DNA of 5,479 nucleotides from Candidatus Nitrosopumilus sp. (GCA_029880665.1 JAOUNZ010000081.1:1-5479); one strand, 5' to 3'. Shown: positions 1 to 5,311, counted from the stretch's first letter. A program made the numbers and translations. The notes: generated by a model from the sequence alone, not told the origin.

Positions 1-61
1 TTTGATATACTGGTTAGTTAATTCTGAATCATTTTTGCTCAAATTGAGTTGATCGCAGATC

Positions 62-70
62 CTTATAGAT
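62..70 (+). promoter_or_regulatory. TATA-box candidate for the 48-residue zinc-knuckle gene
   Basis: The sequence CTTATAGAT is centred about 29 bases before the ATG at 95, the spacing expected for an archaeal TATA box feeding a leaderless transcript. There is no Shine-Dalgarno sequence before the ATG, which agrees with a leaderless start. The 8-base word TTGATCGC occurs on both sides of the box (49-56 and 79-86). Assignment is by position and base composition only. Confidence 0.45.
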
Positions 71-94
71 TCCTAAATTTGATCGCTAATACAT

Positions 95-241
95 ATGGAA
101 GAACTAAAAAAATCATGTCTTAACTGTAAAAAAGAAATACGGGAAAAAGACTTGCATAAAATTGTAATATATGTAGTTCAGGAGAAATTCACTGAGCACC
201 ATTATGAACATGTTGAATGTCCAGACAAATTTACCGTCTAA
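95..241 (+). CDS. 48-residue CCHC zinc-knuckle-like small protein
   Basis: An ATG-to-TAA reading frame of 48 codons. The protein has Cys8-x2-Cys11 near the N-terminus and His39-x2-Cys42 near the C-terminus, a spacing that could bind one zinc ion in a C2HC ribbon or knuckle. The middle (residues 12-35) is charged and contains a short beta-like stretch, KIVIYVV. There is no signal peptide or membrane segment, so it should be cytoplasmic. The start is supported by a TATA-like box 29 bases upstream. The stop lies 9 bases from the stop of the convergent cyclase gene. Very small zinc proteins of this kind are common in archaea and usually have no assigned role; binding of nucleic acid or protein is a guess from the fold type. 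I do not recognise a named family. Main doubt: at 48 codons it could be a chance frame, but the paired metal ligands and well-placed promoter argue for a real gene. Confidence 0.6.
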   Translation: MEELKKSCLNCKKEIREKDLHKIVIYVVQEKFTEHHYEHVECPDKFTV

Positions 242-250
242 TTGACTAAA

Positions 251-1048
251 CTATCCCTTGAATTCATAAATATTGTAAATTTCACCTGTCAACCTTGATC
301 TGTATTTCCACTCGTTATTCTTCCAAACAATTTGTGAGAATTCTTTTTGGGTAGCAGGATGGATTCTTTGATATACGTCATTTCCGATTAGGATCTGGTT
401 AGGCTTTGCCATGTGTTGGATTTTAGCTGCAATGTTCATTGCAGGTCCCATTAAATCCACATGGGAGTTCCTCACATCTGCGCCATAACGCACCACTATG
501 TTTTGTCCAAAATCCACTCCAATTTTCACCATTAGATCCGGGTAATCGTATTGATTCAAAATTGGGTTGATTCCTTTTTGAATGACTGAAATCATGGATT
601 TTGCACAATTGACAGCGTTATCTGCTGCAAGTAATCCGTTCTCCTCCGCTACAAAATATCCTATTACGGCATCGCCTACAAACTTTAACACATATCCATG
701 ATGTTGTCTTATCACTGCTGCCATCTCTTGAGAAAATGAACTTATGATAATCGCAATTTTTTCTTCAGGCATTTCCAATGTCATTGTAGTAGAGCCAACC
801 AAATCCACATAGAGCACAACCATATCTAATTTTGAAAAGACATTTTTTCGTAGAAATTGTTCAGATTCATTAATGGAACCTGAGTATTCATAGCCTTTTT
901 TCAGAGCTCCCCAAACTCGTTTCTGAGTTTCCAGAATCATGGTATCCGAATCAAGTGTCTCTTCACTGTTTTTACTAAGAAGCATGTCGACCATGCTGCT
1001 GGGGTTTGATTTTTTGGAGTCGTTAATCTCATCTTTGTTTTCAGTCAT
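251..1048 (-). CDS. Class III adenylate/guanylate cyclase-domain protein
   Basis: A 265-residue soluble protein. Residues 1-70 are a polar, mostly helical N-terminal region with no recognisable sensor domain. Residues about 73-263 form a class III nucleotidyl cyclase domain. Both metal-binding aspartates are visible: Asp82 in YVDLVGST and Asp126 in LKFVGDAVIGYF. The motif DLMGPAMNIAAK supplies Asp198, at the position that reads adenine in adenylate cyclases, and Asn205, the expected ribose/transition-state contact. The usual transition-state arginine four residues after that Asn is Lys209 here, so activity may be altered. The family makes cAMP (or cGMP) from the nucleoside triphosphate as a dimer; cAMP is my first guess because of Asp198. 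There is no membrane segment, HAMP or receiver domain. The start is the ATG 12 bases after the upstream zinc-ribbon stop, with only a weak GAGA as ribosome site, so the gene is probably the second in a two-gene transcript. Confidence 0.88.
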   Translation of the reverse strand: MTENKDEINDSKKSNPSSMVDMLLSKNSEETLDSDTMILETQKRVWGALKKGYEYSGSINESEQFLRKNVFSKLDMVVLYVDLVGSTTMTLEMPEEKIAIIISSFSQEMAAVIRQHHGYVLKFVGDAVIGYFVAEENGLLAADNAVNCAKSMISVIQKGINPILNQYDYPDLMVKIGVDFGQNIVVRYGADVRNSHVDLMGPAMNIAAKIQHMAKPNQILIGNDVYQRIHPATQKEFSQIVWKNNEWKYRSRLTGEIYNIYEFKG

Positions 1049-1060
1049 TTGATCTCAGTC

Positions 1061-1177
1061 TTATTCTAATGGAAAATCTATTCCGCATTTAGTACATTTG
1101 CCTCGTTTTCCCTTATAACCTTCATGATAATATTCTACTATAAACTCGGTACAATATTCACAGTAAATTTTAGTCAT
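1061..1177 (-). CDS. 38-residue four-cysteine zinc-ribbon protein
   Basis: An ATG-to-TAA frame of 38 codons on the minus strand. It has Cys6-x2-Cys9 and Cys28-x2-Cys31, each in a typical knuckle context (YCEYC and KCTKCG), separated by 18 residues rich in aromatic and basic residues (EYYHEGYKGKRGK). This is a classic minimal zinc ribbon, likely a cytoplasmic nucleic-acid- or protein-binding module; its partner is unknown. The stop is 12 bases before the cyclase ATG in the same direction, so the two are very probably co-transcribed. A TATA-like sequence lies about 21-29 bases before its ATG, consistent with a leaderless or nearly leaderless message led by this gene. I cannot assign a named family. 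The four-cysteine pattern makes a chance frame unlikely. Confidence 0.72.
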   Translation of the reverse strand: MTKIYCEYCTEFIVEYYHEGYKGKRGKCTKCGIDFPLE

Positions 1178-1191
1178 GCCTGGAATGATGG

Positions 1192-1207
1192 TTTTATCTA
1201 TTTAGAA
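1192..1207. promoter_or_regulatory. Overlapping divergent TATA-box candidates
   Basis: One AT-rich block can serve both directions. Read on the minus strand it is TCTAAATAGATAAAA, placed about 15-29 bases before the zinc-ribbon ATG at 1177. Read on the plus strand it contains TTTTATCTA (1192-1200), which would give a transcript start near 1221-1225, just at or before the Shine-Dalgarno sequence of the gene starting at 1237. Only 59 bases separate the two start codons, so the promoters must lie close together or overlap. No other AT-rich box fits both genes as well. Confidence 0.4.
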
Positions 1208-1221
1208 GTTAATGAAGGTTT

Positions 1222-1229
1222 AAGGAGAG
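1222..1229 (+). promoter_or_regulatory. Shine-Dalgarno site that fixes a TTG start
   Basis: AAGGAGAG ends 7 bases before the TTG at 1237. It is the only strong ribosome-binding sequence seen in front of a gene in this window. The reading frame is open upstream only back to a TGA at 1213, and no ATG or GTG occurs in that interval in frame, so the site supports TTG as the initiator. A GTG four codons downstream (1249) is the only nearby alternative and would sit too far from this site. Confidence 0.65.
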
Positions 1230-1236
1230 TGACTAT

Positions 1237-2088
1237 TTGTTATCTCTTGTGCGATTAGGTGCAAGATCTCCCAATGACTTTATTCAGACATTGAATCAGA
1301 AAAACGAGGTCATTCAAAAACTGTATCTATCAAAAATGACAGATTTGACAAAAATGATCGATACCAAAGTCATGTTGGGAGATTCAACTATTACTGAACA
1401 AAAGACATTTGAACCAAAACAAGTGATGGACTATTTTCAGAAAATCAGCCAGTCACTTGAAAAATGGTCATTGCAAGATGTATCCATTACAAATCATGAA
1501 GATCTAAGAAGGGTATTTACCAAATTTGAGATAATGGAGGGGAACTATTTGATATCAGGGCACGTCTCACTGCAATTCCATGTGTTGCTATATTACAAAC
1601 CAGATCAAAGAGTGATAGATTGCCAAAAAGAATTATCTGAAATCATAGATTTGGCAAAAAATGAAGAGGAACGATTGTCAGATAACAGTGATCAGTTTAT
1701 TTTAAACAGACTGAAAGAGAGCGGTTACCAGGACTTTGATCATCAGAAACTGTTTGAGGTCTTTTATGAAAATGATGAGTTTAGGGAAAAGATTTTTCAA
1801 GAGATACAAAAAGGAGCTAGCGTTAATTTTAAAGAACTGTCTGAAAGAAAGAAAAAATTGTTTCAAGAGCTTGACTCGTTATTGATTGAAACATATCAGA
1901 CATCACCTGTTTTAATTGATGACACGAGGCTTGTTACAGGTGAGGAAGGATGTCTATTTACATTGGATTTGGAGTTTATCAAAAATAATAACCGCGAGGG
2001 ATTGTTTGATCCTAGAAAAATATCGGATTCTGTAAAAGGCCGAATTGTAAAAAGGCTGGATGAACTAGAATCAATATTCAAACAATAA
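1237..2088 (+). CDS. Conserved-looking hypothetical protein, 283 residues
   Basis: I do not recognise this family. The frame runs 283 codons from a TTG supported by a good Shine-Dalgarno sequence to TAA. The protein is highly charged and soluble, with no signal peptide, membrane segment or cysteine cluster (only Cys129 and Cys239). Judging by residue pattern, residues 14-75 are helical. Residues about 80-122 look like a beta-rich unit (DVSIT, FTKFEIMEGNYLISGHVSLQFHVLLYY). Residues 125-215 are strongly helical with heptad-like charge patterns (KNEEERL, LSERKKKLFQELDSLL). Residues 224-248 again look beta-rich, and a basic/acidic helix closes the protein. The two beta units separated by helices could be a duplicated fold; that is inference. 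It diverges from the zinc-ribbon/cyclase unit, so shared regulation is possible. Codon use and length support a real gene; its function is open. Confidence 0.75.
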   Translation: MLSLVRLGARSPNDFIQTLNQKNEVIQKLYLSKMTDLTKMIDTKVMLGDSTITEQKTFEPKQVMDYFQKISQSLEKWSLQDVSITNHEDLRRVFTKFEIMEGNYLISGHVSLQFHVLLYYKPDQRVIDCQKELSEIIDLAKNEEERLSDNSDQFILNRLKESGYQDFDHQKLFEVFYENDEFREKIFQEIQKGASVNFKELSERKKKLFQELDSLLIETYQTSPVLIDDTRLVTGEEGCLFTLDLEFIKNNNREGLFDPRKISDSVKGRIVKRLDELESIFKQ

Positions 2089-2089
2089 G

Positions 2090-2104
2090 GACAAAGAATT
2101 TGTC
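2090..2104. repeat. Short perfect inverted repeat just after the 283-residue gene
   Basis: GACAAA and TTTGTC are separated by GAA, giving a perfect 6-base-pair stem with a 3-base loop starting one base after the stop codon. It could stabilise the 3' end of the message. No oligo-T run follows it, so it is not a convincing terminator by itself. Confidence 0.35.
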
Positions 2105-2190
2105 AATCAGAGAACGCATTGGTTATAGGCATTTGCGTCAGGACAATACTTGCCATGATTTGTGTTAGTATGATGAGCATAAAAATTGAC

Positions 2191-2207
2191 CAAAAATGTA
2201 ATTTTTG
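2191..2207. repeat. 7-bp inverted repeat upstream of ilvA (operator or terminator candidate)
   Basis: CAAAAAT and ATTTTTG flank GTA, a perfect 7-base dyad. It overlaps the left edge of the TATA-like TTGTATAG (2205-2212) of the ilvA promoter region, the place where a dimeric archaeal regulator could block or aid TFB/TBP binding. The T5 run within the right arm could instead end transcription from the gene stopping at 2088. The arms are AT-rich, so chance is not excluded. Confidence 0.3.
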
Positions 2208-2228
2208 TATAGAAGAACTGAAATACAC
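2205..2228 (+). promoter_or_regulatory. Promoter region of ilvA with two TATA candidates
   Basis: TTGTATAG (2205-2212) is the better TATA match and would give a leader of roughly 10-20 bases. GAAATACAC (2220-2228) is a weaker match but sits about 27 bases before the ATG at 2251, the leaderless spacing seen for the other genes. No Shine-Dalgarno sequence precedes the ATG, which favours a leaderless or very short leader. The sequence alone does not decide between them. Confidence 0.35.
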
Positions 2229-2250
2229 CGATTAACTAGCAACATTTCCA

Positions 2251-3459
2251 ATGAACCCAACATATGACGAAGTGGTAAAGGCAAACCTGTTACGTGGTGA
2301 TGAGATAAAAAAAACCCCTCTGATTCACTCACCAGTATTTAGCGACCTTTCAGGATCAGACGTATACCTGAAAGCAGAGTTCAGGCAAAAAACAGGCTCA
2401 TTTAAAATTCGAGGCGCATATTACAAAATTAAATCATTATCAGACGATGAAAAAAAGTACGGAGTAGTTGCCGCATCTGCAGGAAACCATGCACAGGGAG
2501 TAGCGTTTGCATCATCATTGGAAAAAATTTCATGTACCATCGTGATGCCAAAAAATGCATCCCCTGCAAAAGTTGCCGCAACCAGAGGGTATGGGGCAGA
2601 CGTGATACTAGAGGGGGTAAATTATGACGAGTCATCGGCAAAGGCAAGAGAAATAGCTAAAGAGACAGGAGCCACCATGATACATGCATTTGATGATCCT
2701 CAGATCATAGCAGCACAAGGAGTCATAGGTCTTGAAATCTTGGAAGATTTGCCAGATGTGGATGAAGTGTATGTCCCAATTGGCGGCGGAGGCTTGGCTG
2801 CAGGCACTTTGATTGCAATAAAAGAAAAAAACCCAAAAATCAGAGTAATCGGTGTACAATCAAGATCATTCCCTTCAATGTATGAGTCAGTTAAGAAAGG
2901 TTCCATAACTACCAGTGGTGGAGGAAGAACGATAGCAGATGGCATTTCTGTAAAAATTCCAGGACAGATTACGTTTGCAATAATCAAGGAACTGATAGAC
3001 GATATTGTCTTAGTTGATGACATTGAGATTACAAAAGCAATGTTTCTGTTAATGGAACGGATGAAGTTTGTAGTTGAACCTGCAGGTGCCGTCAGTTTGG
3101 CATATTTAATTTCAAAAAAGCCATCCCCGGGGAAAAAAGTAATAGCTATTCTTGCAGGAGGTAATGTGGATATGTATCTATTAGGCCAGATAGTCGACAA
3201 GGGCCTGGCTGCGATGGGCAGGCTACTGAAGCTCTCTATCATATTGCCAGATAGACCGGGAGCGTTCAAAGAGATTGTAGATGAGATAACTTTTGCAAAT
3301 GCAAACATCGTGGAGGTTGTTCACGACAGGCTTAGCTCTAACATCAATGCAGGCTCCGCAGGAGTGACACTGAGTCTTGAAACTCAGGGCAAGGAACAAG
3401 CACTGTCACTGATTGAGGCATTGAGAAAAAAGAACATCCAATTCTCGTTATTGACCTGA
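2251..3459 (+). CDS. ilvA: Threonine ammonia-lyase (threonine dehydratase) with one ACT domain
   Basis: The enzyme removes ammonia from L-threonine to give 2-oxobutanoate, the first committed step towards isoleucine, using pyridoxal phosphate (PLP) in the cytoplasm. The 402 residues match the short, single-ACT form. Residues 1-320 are a fold-type II PLP domain. Lys52 in TGSFKIRGA is the Schiff-base lysine, SAGNHAQGVA (76-85) binds the substrate carboxylate, and GGGGLAAG (178-185) holds the PLP phosphate. Residues 328-402 are an ACT domain (LPDRPGAF motif, 333-340), which in this family often binds an amino-acid effector such as isoleucine or valine. In the motif that usually reads SGGN near the PLP ring nitrogen, this protein has LAGGN, with Ala302 for Ser. 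It stands alone, without other ilv genes in view, and meets purE tail to tail. A role in threonine/serine breakdown is the main alternative. Confidence 0.93.
   Translation: MNPTYDEVVKANLLRGDEIKKTPLIHSPVFSDLSGSDVYLKAEFRQKTGSFKIRGAYYKIKSLSDDEKKYGVVAASAGNHAQGVAFASSLEKISCTIVMPKNASPAKVAATRGYGADVILEGVNYDESSAKAREIAKETGATMIHAFDDPQIIAAQGVIGLEILEDLPDVDEVYVPIGGGGLAAGTLIAIKEKNPKIRVIGVQSRSFPSMYESVKKGSITTSGGGRTIADGISVKIPGQITFAIIKELIDDIVLVDDIEITKAMFLLMERMKFVVEPAGAVSLAYLISKKPSPGKKVIAILAGGNVDMYLLGQIVDKGLAAMGRLLKLSIILPDRPGAFKEIVDEITFANANIVEVVHDRLSSNINAGSAGVTLSLETQGKEQALSLIEALRKKNIQFSLLT
3426..3431 (-). terminator. Oligo-T terminator candidate for purE, inside ilvA
   Basis: A run of six A on the plus strand reads as six T on the minus strand, about 30 bases past the purE stop. 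Archaeal RNA polymerase commonly stops at oligo-T without a hairpin. The site lies in the last codons of ilvA because there is no room between the two genes. Confidence 0.3.
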
Positions 3460-3460
3460 G

Positions 3461-4036
3461 TCAATTGAATTTCCTTTTGGCAAATTTTGTCAGTCCTTCT
3501 TTTTTTAGTTGCTCAGATTCTTTCATGACAGAATCATGCTGACTTAGCTTATGCTGTACAAGTTTCTTTTTTAGTTCTGGAAATTCGTTTGCAAGTATTT
3601 TCATAGCATAGATTCCGGCATTTGCAGCTTTGTTAACTCCAACTGCAACTACGGGCGAACCTGAGGGCATTTCAGTAATAGACAGTAAAGAATCCAGTCC
3701 GCCAAATGCCGAGAATTTTGAGGTGTCTGTTTTTTCAAGTTGTTTGTCATTGTAGACCAAGATTGGAACCCCGATGACCGGGATAACGGTATGGGATGCA
3801 ATCATCCCAGGCAAGTGTGCGGCTCCGCCAGCACCTGCAATAATTATTTTAAACCCCATTTTTTCAGCATGCTTGGCATATTCTGACAGTCTTGCAGGGG
3901 TTCTATGTGCAGACACTATCTGATCCTCATGTCTGACGCTGAATGCGTCTAGAATTTCTGATGCCCCTTGCATTATTCTGCTGTCAGAGCTTGATCCCAT
4001 GATTATCCCTACCAAGGGCTTTTTAGAATACGCCAT
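3461..4036 (-). CDS. purE: N5-carboxyaminoimidazole ribonucleotide mutase, class I PurE
   Basis: PurE moves the carboxylate of N5-CAIR, made by PurK, to carbon 4 to give CAIR in de novo purine synthesis; the family forms octamers. The 191-residue protein has the class I signature motifs: GSSSD (14-18), SAHRTP (42-47, with the catalytic His44), AGAGGAAHLPGM (67-78), and GLDSLLSITEMPSGSPV (113-129). Between the conserved VIGVP (87-91) and GLDSL (113) there are 21 residues where E. coli PurE has about 7, an insertion of roughly 14 residues near the active site. The C-terminal tail is basic. The ATG lies about 23-33 bases after a TATA-like box with no Shine-Dalgarno sequence, so the message is probably leaderless. 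It diverges from purK. The presence of PurK supports the mutase (class I) rather than the CO2-using AIR carboxylase (class II) reaction. Confidence 0.94.
   Translation of the reverse strand: MAYSKKPLVGIIMGSSSDSRIMQGASEILDAFSVRHEDQIVSAHRTPARLSEYAKHAEKMGFKIIIAGAGGAAHLPGMIASHTVIPVIGVPILVYNDKQLEKTDTSKFSAFGGLDSLLSITEMPSGSPVVAVGVNKAANAGIYAMKILANEFPELKKKLVQHKLSQHDSVMKESEQLKKEGLTKFAKRKFN
3500..3506 (+). terminator. Oligo-T terminator candidate for ilvA, inside purE
   Basis: Seven consecutive T on the plus strand, 41 bases past the ilvA stop codon, within the 3' end of the oppositely oriented purE. It is the first long T run after ilvA and there is no intergenic space for another signal. Confidence 0.35.
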
Positions 4037-4058
4037 GACAATAGAAAAAACTAGAGAG

Positions 4059-4069
4059 TAATTAATAAT
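4059..4069 (-). promoter_or_regulatory. TATA-box candidate for purE
   Basis: On the minus strand ATTATTAATTA lies 23-33 bases before the purE ATG at 4036, fitting a leaderless archaeal transcript. It sits in the 98-base divergent space shared with purK and is about 36 bases from the purK box, so the two promoters do not overlap. Confidence 0.5.
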
Positions 4070-4104
4070 ACTATTAGAAAAAATATCTTGAGACCAGCAT
4101 TAGA

Positions 4105-4113
4105 TTTTTTTAA
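4105..4113 (+). promoter_or_regulatory. TATA-box candidate for purK
   Basis: TTTTTTAAT is centred about 26 bases before the purK ATG at 4135. The bases between it and the ATG hold no Shine-Dalgarno sequence, so transcription probably begins at or very near the start codon. Confidence 0.5.
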
Positions 4114-4134
4114 TCCAAGGTTCGGCTTTTTGTA

Positions 4135-5280
4135 ATGGCAAAGGTTCTTGGAATTATAGGAGGCGGTCAGTTAGGGATGATGATAACGGAGGCTGCAAGG
4201 AAGATGCCTGAACACATTTCAAAAATAATCGTGCTGGATCCTGCGGAGAACTGTCCGGCATCACAAGCAGGTGCAGAACAGATCAGGGCGGATTTTAAGG
4301 ACAAGGATGCCATCATAGAACTGTCGGAAAAGTCAGACATCATAACATATGAGATCGAGTCAGGAGATAGCGATGTTTTAAAATCTGTTGAGAAGAATGC
4401 GGAGATAAACCCGTCTCCGGAGACGCTAAAAATAATCCAAGACAAGTTGTTGCAAAAATCATTCTTAAAAGAAAACGACATACCAGTCGCAAAATTCATC
4501 GAGGTTAAAAATATCGATGACATCCAAGCAGGCCTGAAAGAGTTTGGATATCCTGCATTATTGAAAGCAAGGAGAGATGCATATGACGGAAGGGGAAACT
4601 TCAAGATAAATTCCGAGGAGGACATCCAAGACGCGTTTGATTATTTTAAAGGACAGAATCTGTTGTTAGAAAAATTTGTCGAGTTTAAGATGGAGGTATC
4701 AGTGATAGCTTCACGCAACACAAAAGGCCAAATCAAGACATATCCTCTTGTTGAGAACATCCATGAAGACAACATTCTACGGCTAACGATAGCTCCTGCA
4801 AGGGTGACAGAAGAGATTTCAAAAAATGCAGAGCAGATTGCAAACAAGACGATGACGGTTCTAAAAGGTGCAGGAGTGTTTGGAATAGAGATGTTTGTGA
4901 CAAAAAACGACGAAATCATCATCAACGAAATTGCCCCAAGAGTCCACAACTCAGGACACCATACGCTACAATCAAGTGAAACGTCCCAATTCGAACAGCA
5001 TCTAAAAGCAATTTTGGGACTGGAACTGGGAAGCACAAGACTGTTACATCCAACAATCATGTACAACATACTGGGTTCCAAGTCATTTGAAGGAAAGTAC
5101 CGTCCGATTGATCTTGCAGAGCCAAATGTCTATCTGAAAATGTATGGAAAAGAGGTTTCAAAACCGCTGCGAAAATTAGGGCACTTTAATTTGGTTGCCA
5201 GCAACAATGAAACTGTGAGGCAATTACTTGCAAAGATCGAGACACTCAAAGAAAAAGTTAACGTAAAGCCTATTTCATAA
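4135..5280 (+). CDS. purK: 5-(carboxyamino)imidazole ribonucleotide synthase, PurK
   Basis: PurK uses ATP and bicarbonate to carboxylate AIR to N5-CAIR, which PurE then rearranges to CAIR. The 381 residues match the usual family length. Residues 5-17 (LGIIGGGQLGMMI) open the N-terminal Rossmann-like domain, and TYEIES (71-76) and PSPETLKIIQDK (93-104) follow. Residues about 100-300 are the ATP-grasp part: Lys104, Lys144 in LLKARRDAYDGRGNF, the EKFVEFKMEVSV strand (179-190), Glu251 in FGIEMFV, and Glu265 in NEIAPRVHNSGHHT, which bind Mg-ATP. The C-terminal domain (about 305-381) completes the fold. The ATG is chosen because the GGGQLG motif begins nine residues in and a TATA box lies 26 bases upstream. 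purK and purE are often one operon in bacteria; here they diverge over 98 bases. Nothing appears missing. Confidence 0.95.
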   Translation: MAKVLGIIGGGQLGMMITEAARKMPEHISKIIVLDPAENCPASQAGAEQIRADFKDKDAIIELSEKSDIITYEIESGDSDVLKSVEKNAEINPSPETLKIIQDKLLQKSFLKENDIPVAKFIEVKNIDDIQAGLKEFGYPALLKARRDAYDGRGNFKINSEEDIQDAFDYFKGQNLLLEKFVEFKMEVSVIASRNTKGQIKTYPLVENIHEDNILRLTIAPARVTEEISKNAEQIANKTMTVLKGAGVFGIEMFVTKNDEIIINEIAPRVHNSGHHTLQSSETSQFEQHLKAILGLELGSTRLLHPTIMYNILGSKSFEGKYRPIDLAEPNVYLKMYGKEVSKPLRKLGHFNLVASNNETVRQLLAKIETLKEKVNVKPIS

Positions 5281-5286
5281 ATTAGG

Positions 5287-5291
5287 TTTTT
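5287..5291 (+). terminator. Weak oligo-T terminator candidate after purK
   Basis: Five T, flanked by GG and CC, begin 6 bases after the purK stop codon and precede the next promoter. It is short for an archaeal oligo-T terminator, and no hairpin of useful size is visible. Confidence 0.25.
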
Positions 5292-5311
5292 CCAGAACGC
5301 TGAGATAATAC

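Noticed and set aside
1..52. Possible 3' end of an upstream gene (open frame 2-52 ending in TGA)
   Set aside because: Only 16 codons are visible, with no recognisable residues, so coding cannot be separated from chance.
423..608. A 61-codon minus-strand frame inside the cyclase gene
   Set aside because: It overlaps the cyclase domain in another frame and has no promoter, ribosome site or motif of its own.
2100..2168. Plus-strand TTG frame of 22 codons after the 283-residue gene
   Set aside because: It is very short, with no convincing ribosome site or motif, and overlaps the inverted repeat at 2090-2104.
2700..3308. A 202-codon open frame on the minus strand opposite ilvA
   Set aside because: It is antisense to well-supported ilvA codons, has low-complexity Ile/Ser/Pro composition and no known motif. 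Long antisense shadows are expected there.
4063..4076. TAATA-ATAC-TATTA inverted repeat between purE and purK
   Set aside because: The arms are only 5 bases of pure A/T in an AT-rich promoter, so such a match is expected by chance.
4641..5081. A 146-codon minus-strand frame opposite purK (and a similar one at 4167-4625)
   Set aside because: Both lie fully within purK, whose ATP-grasp motifs are clear, and their translations look like reverse-strand shadows rich in Ser, Phe and Ile.
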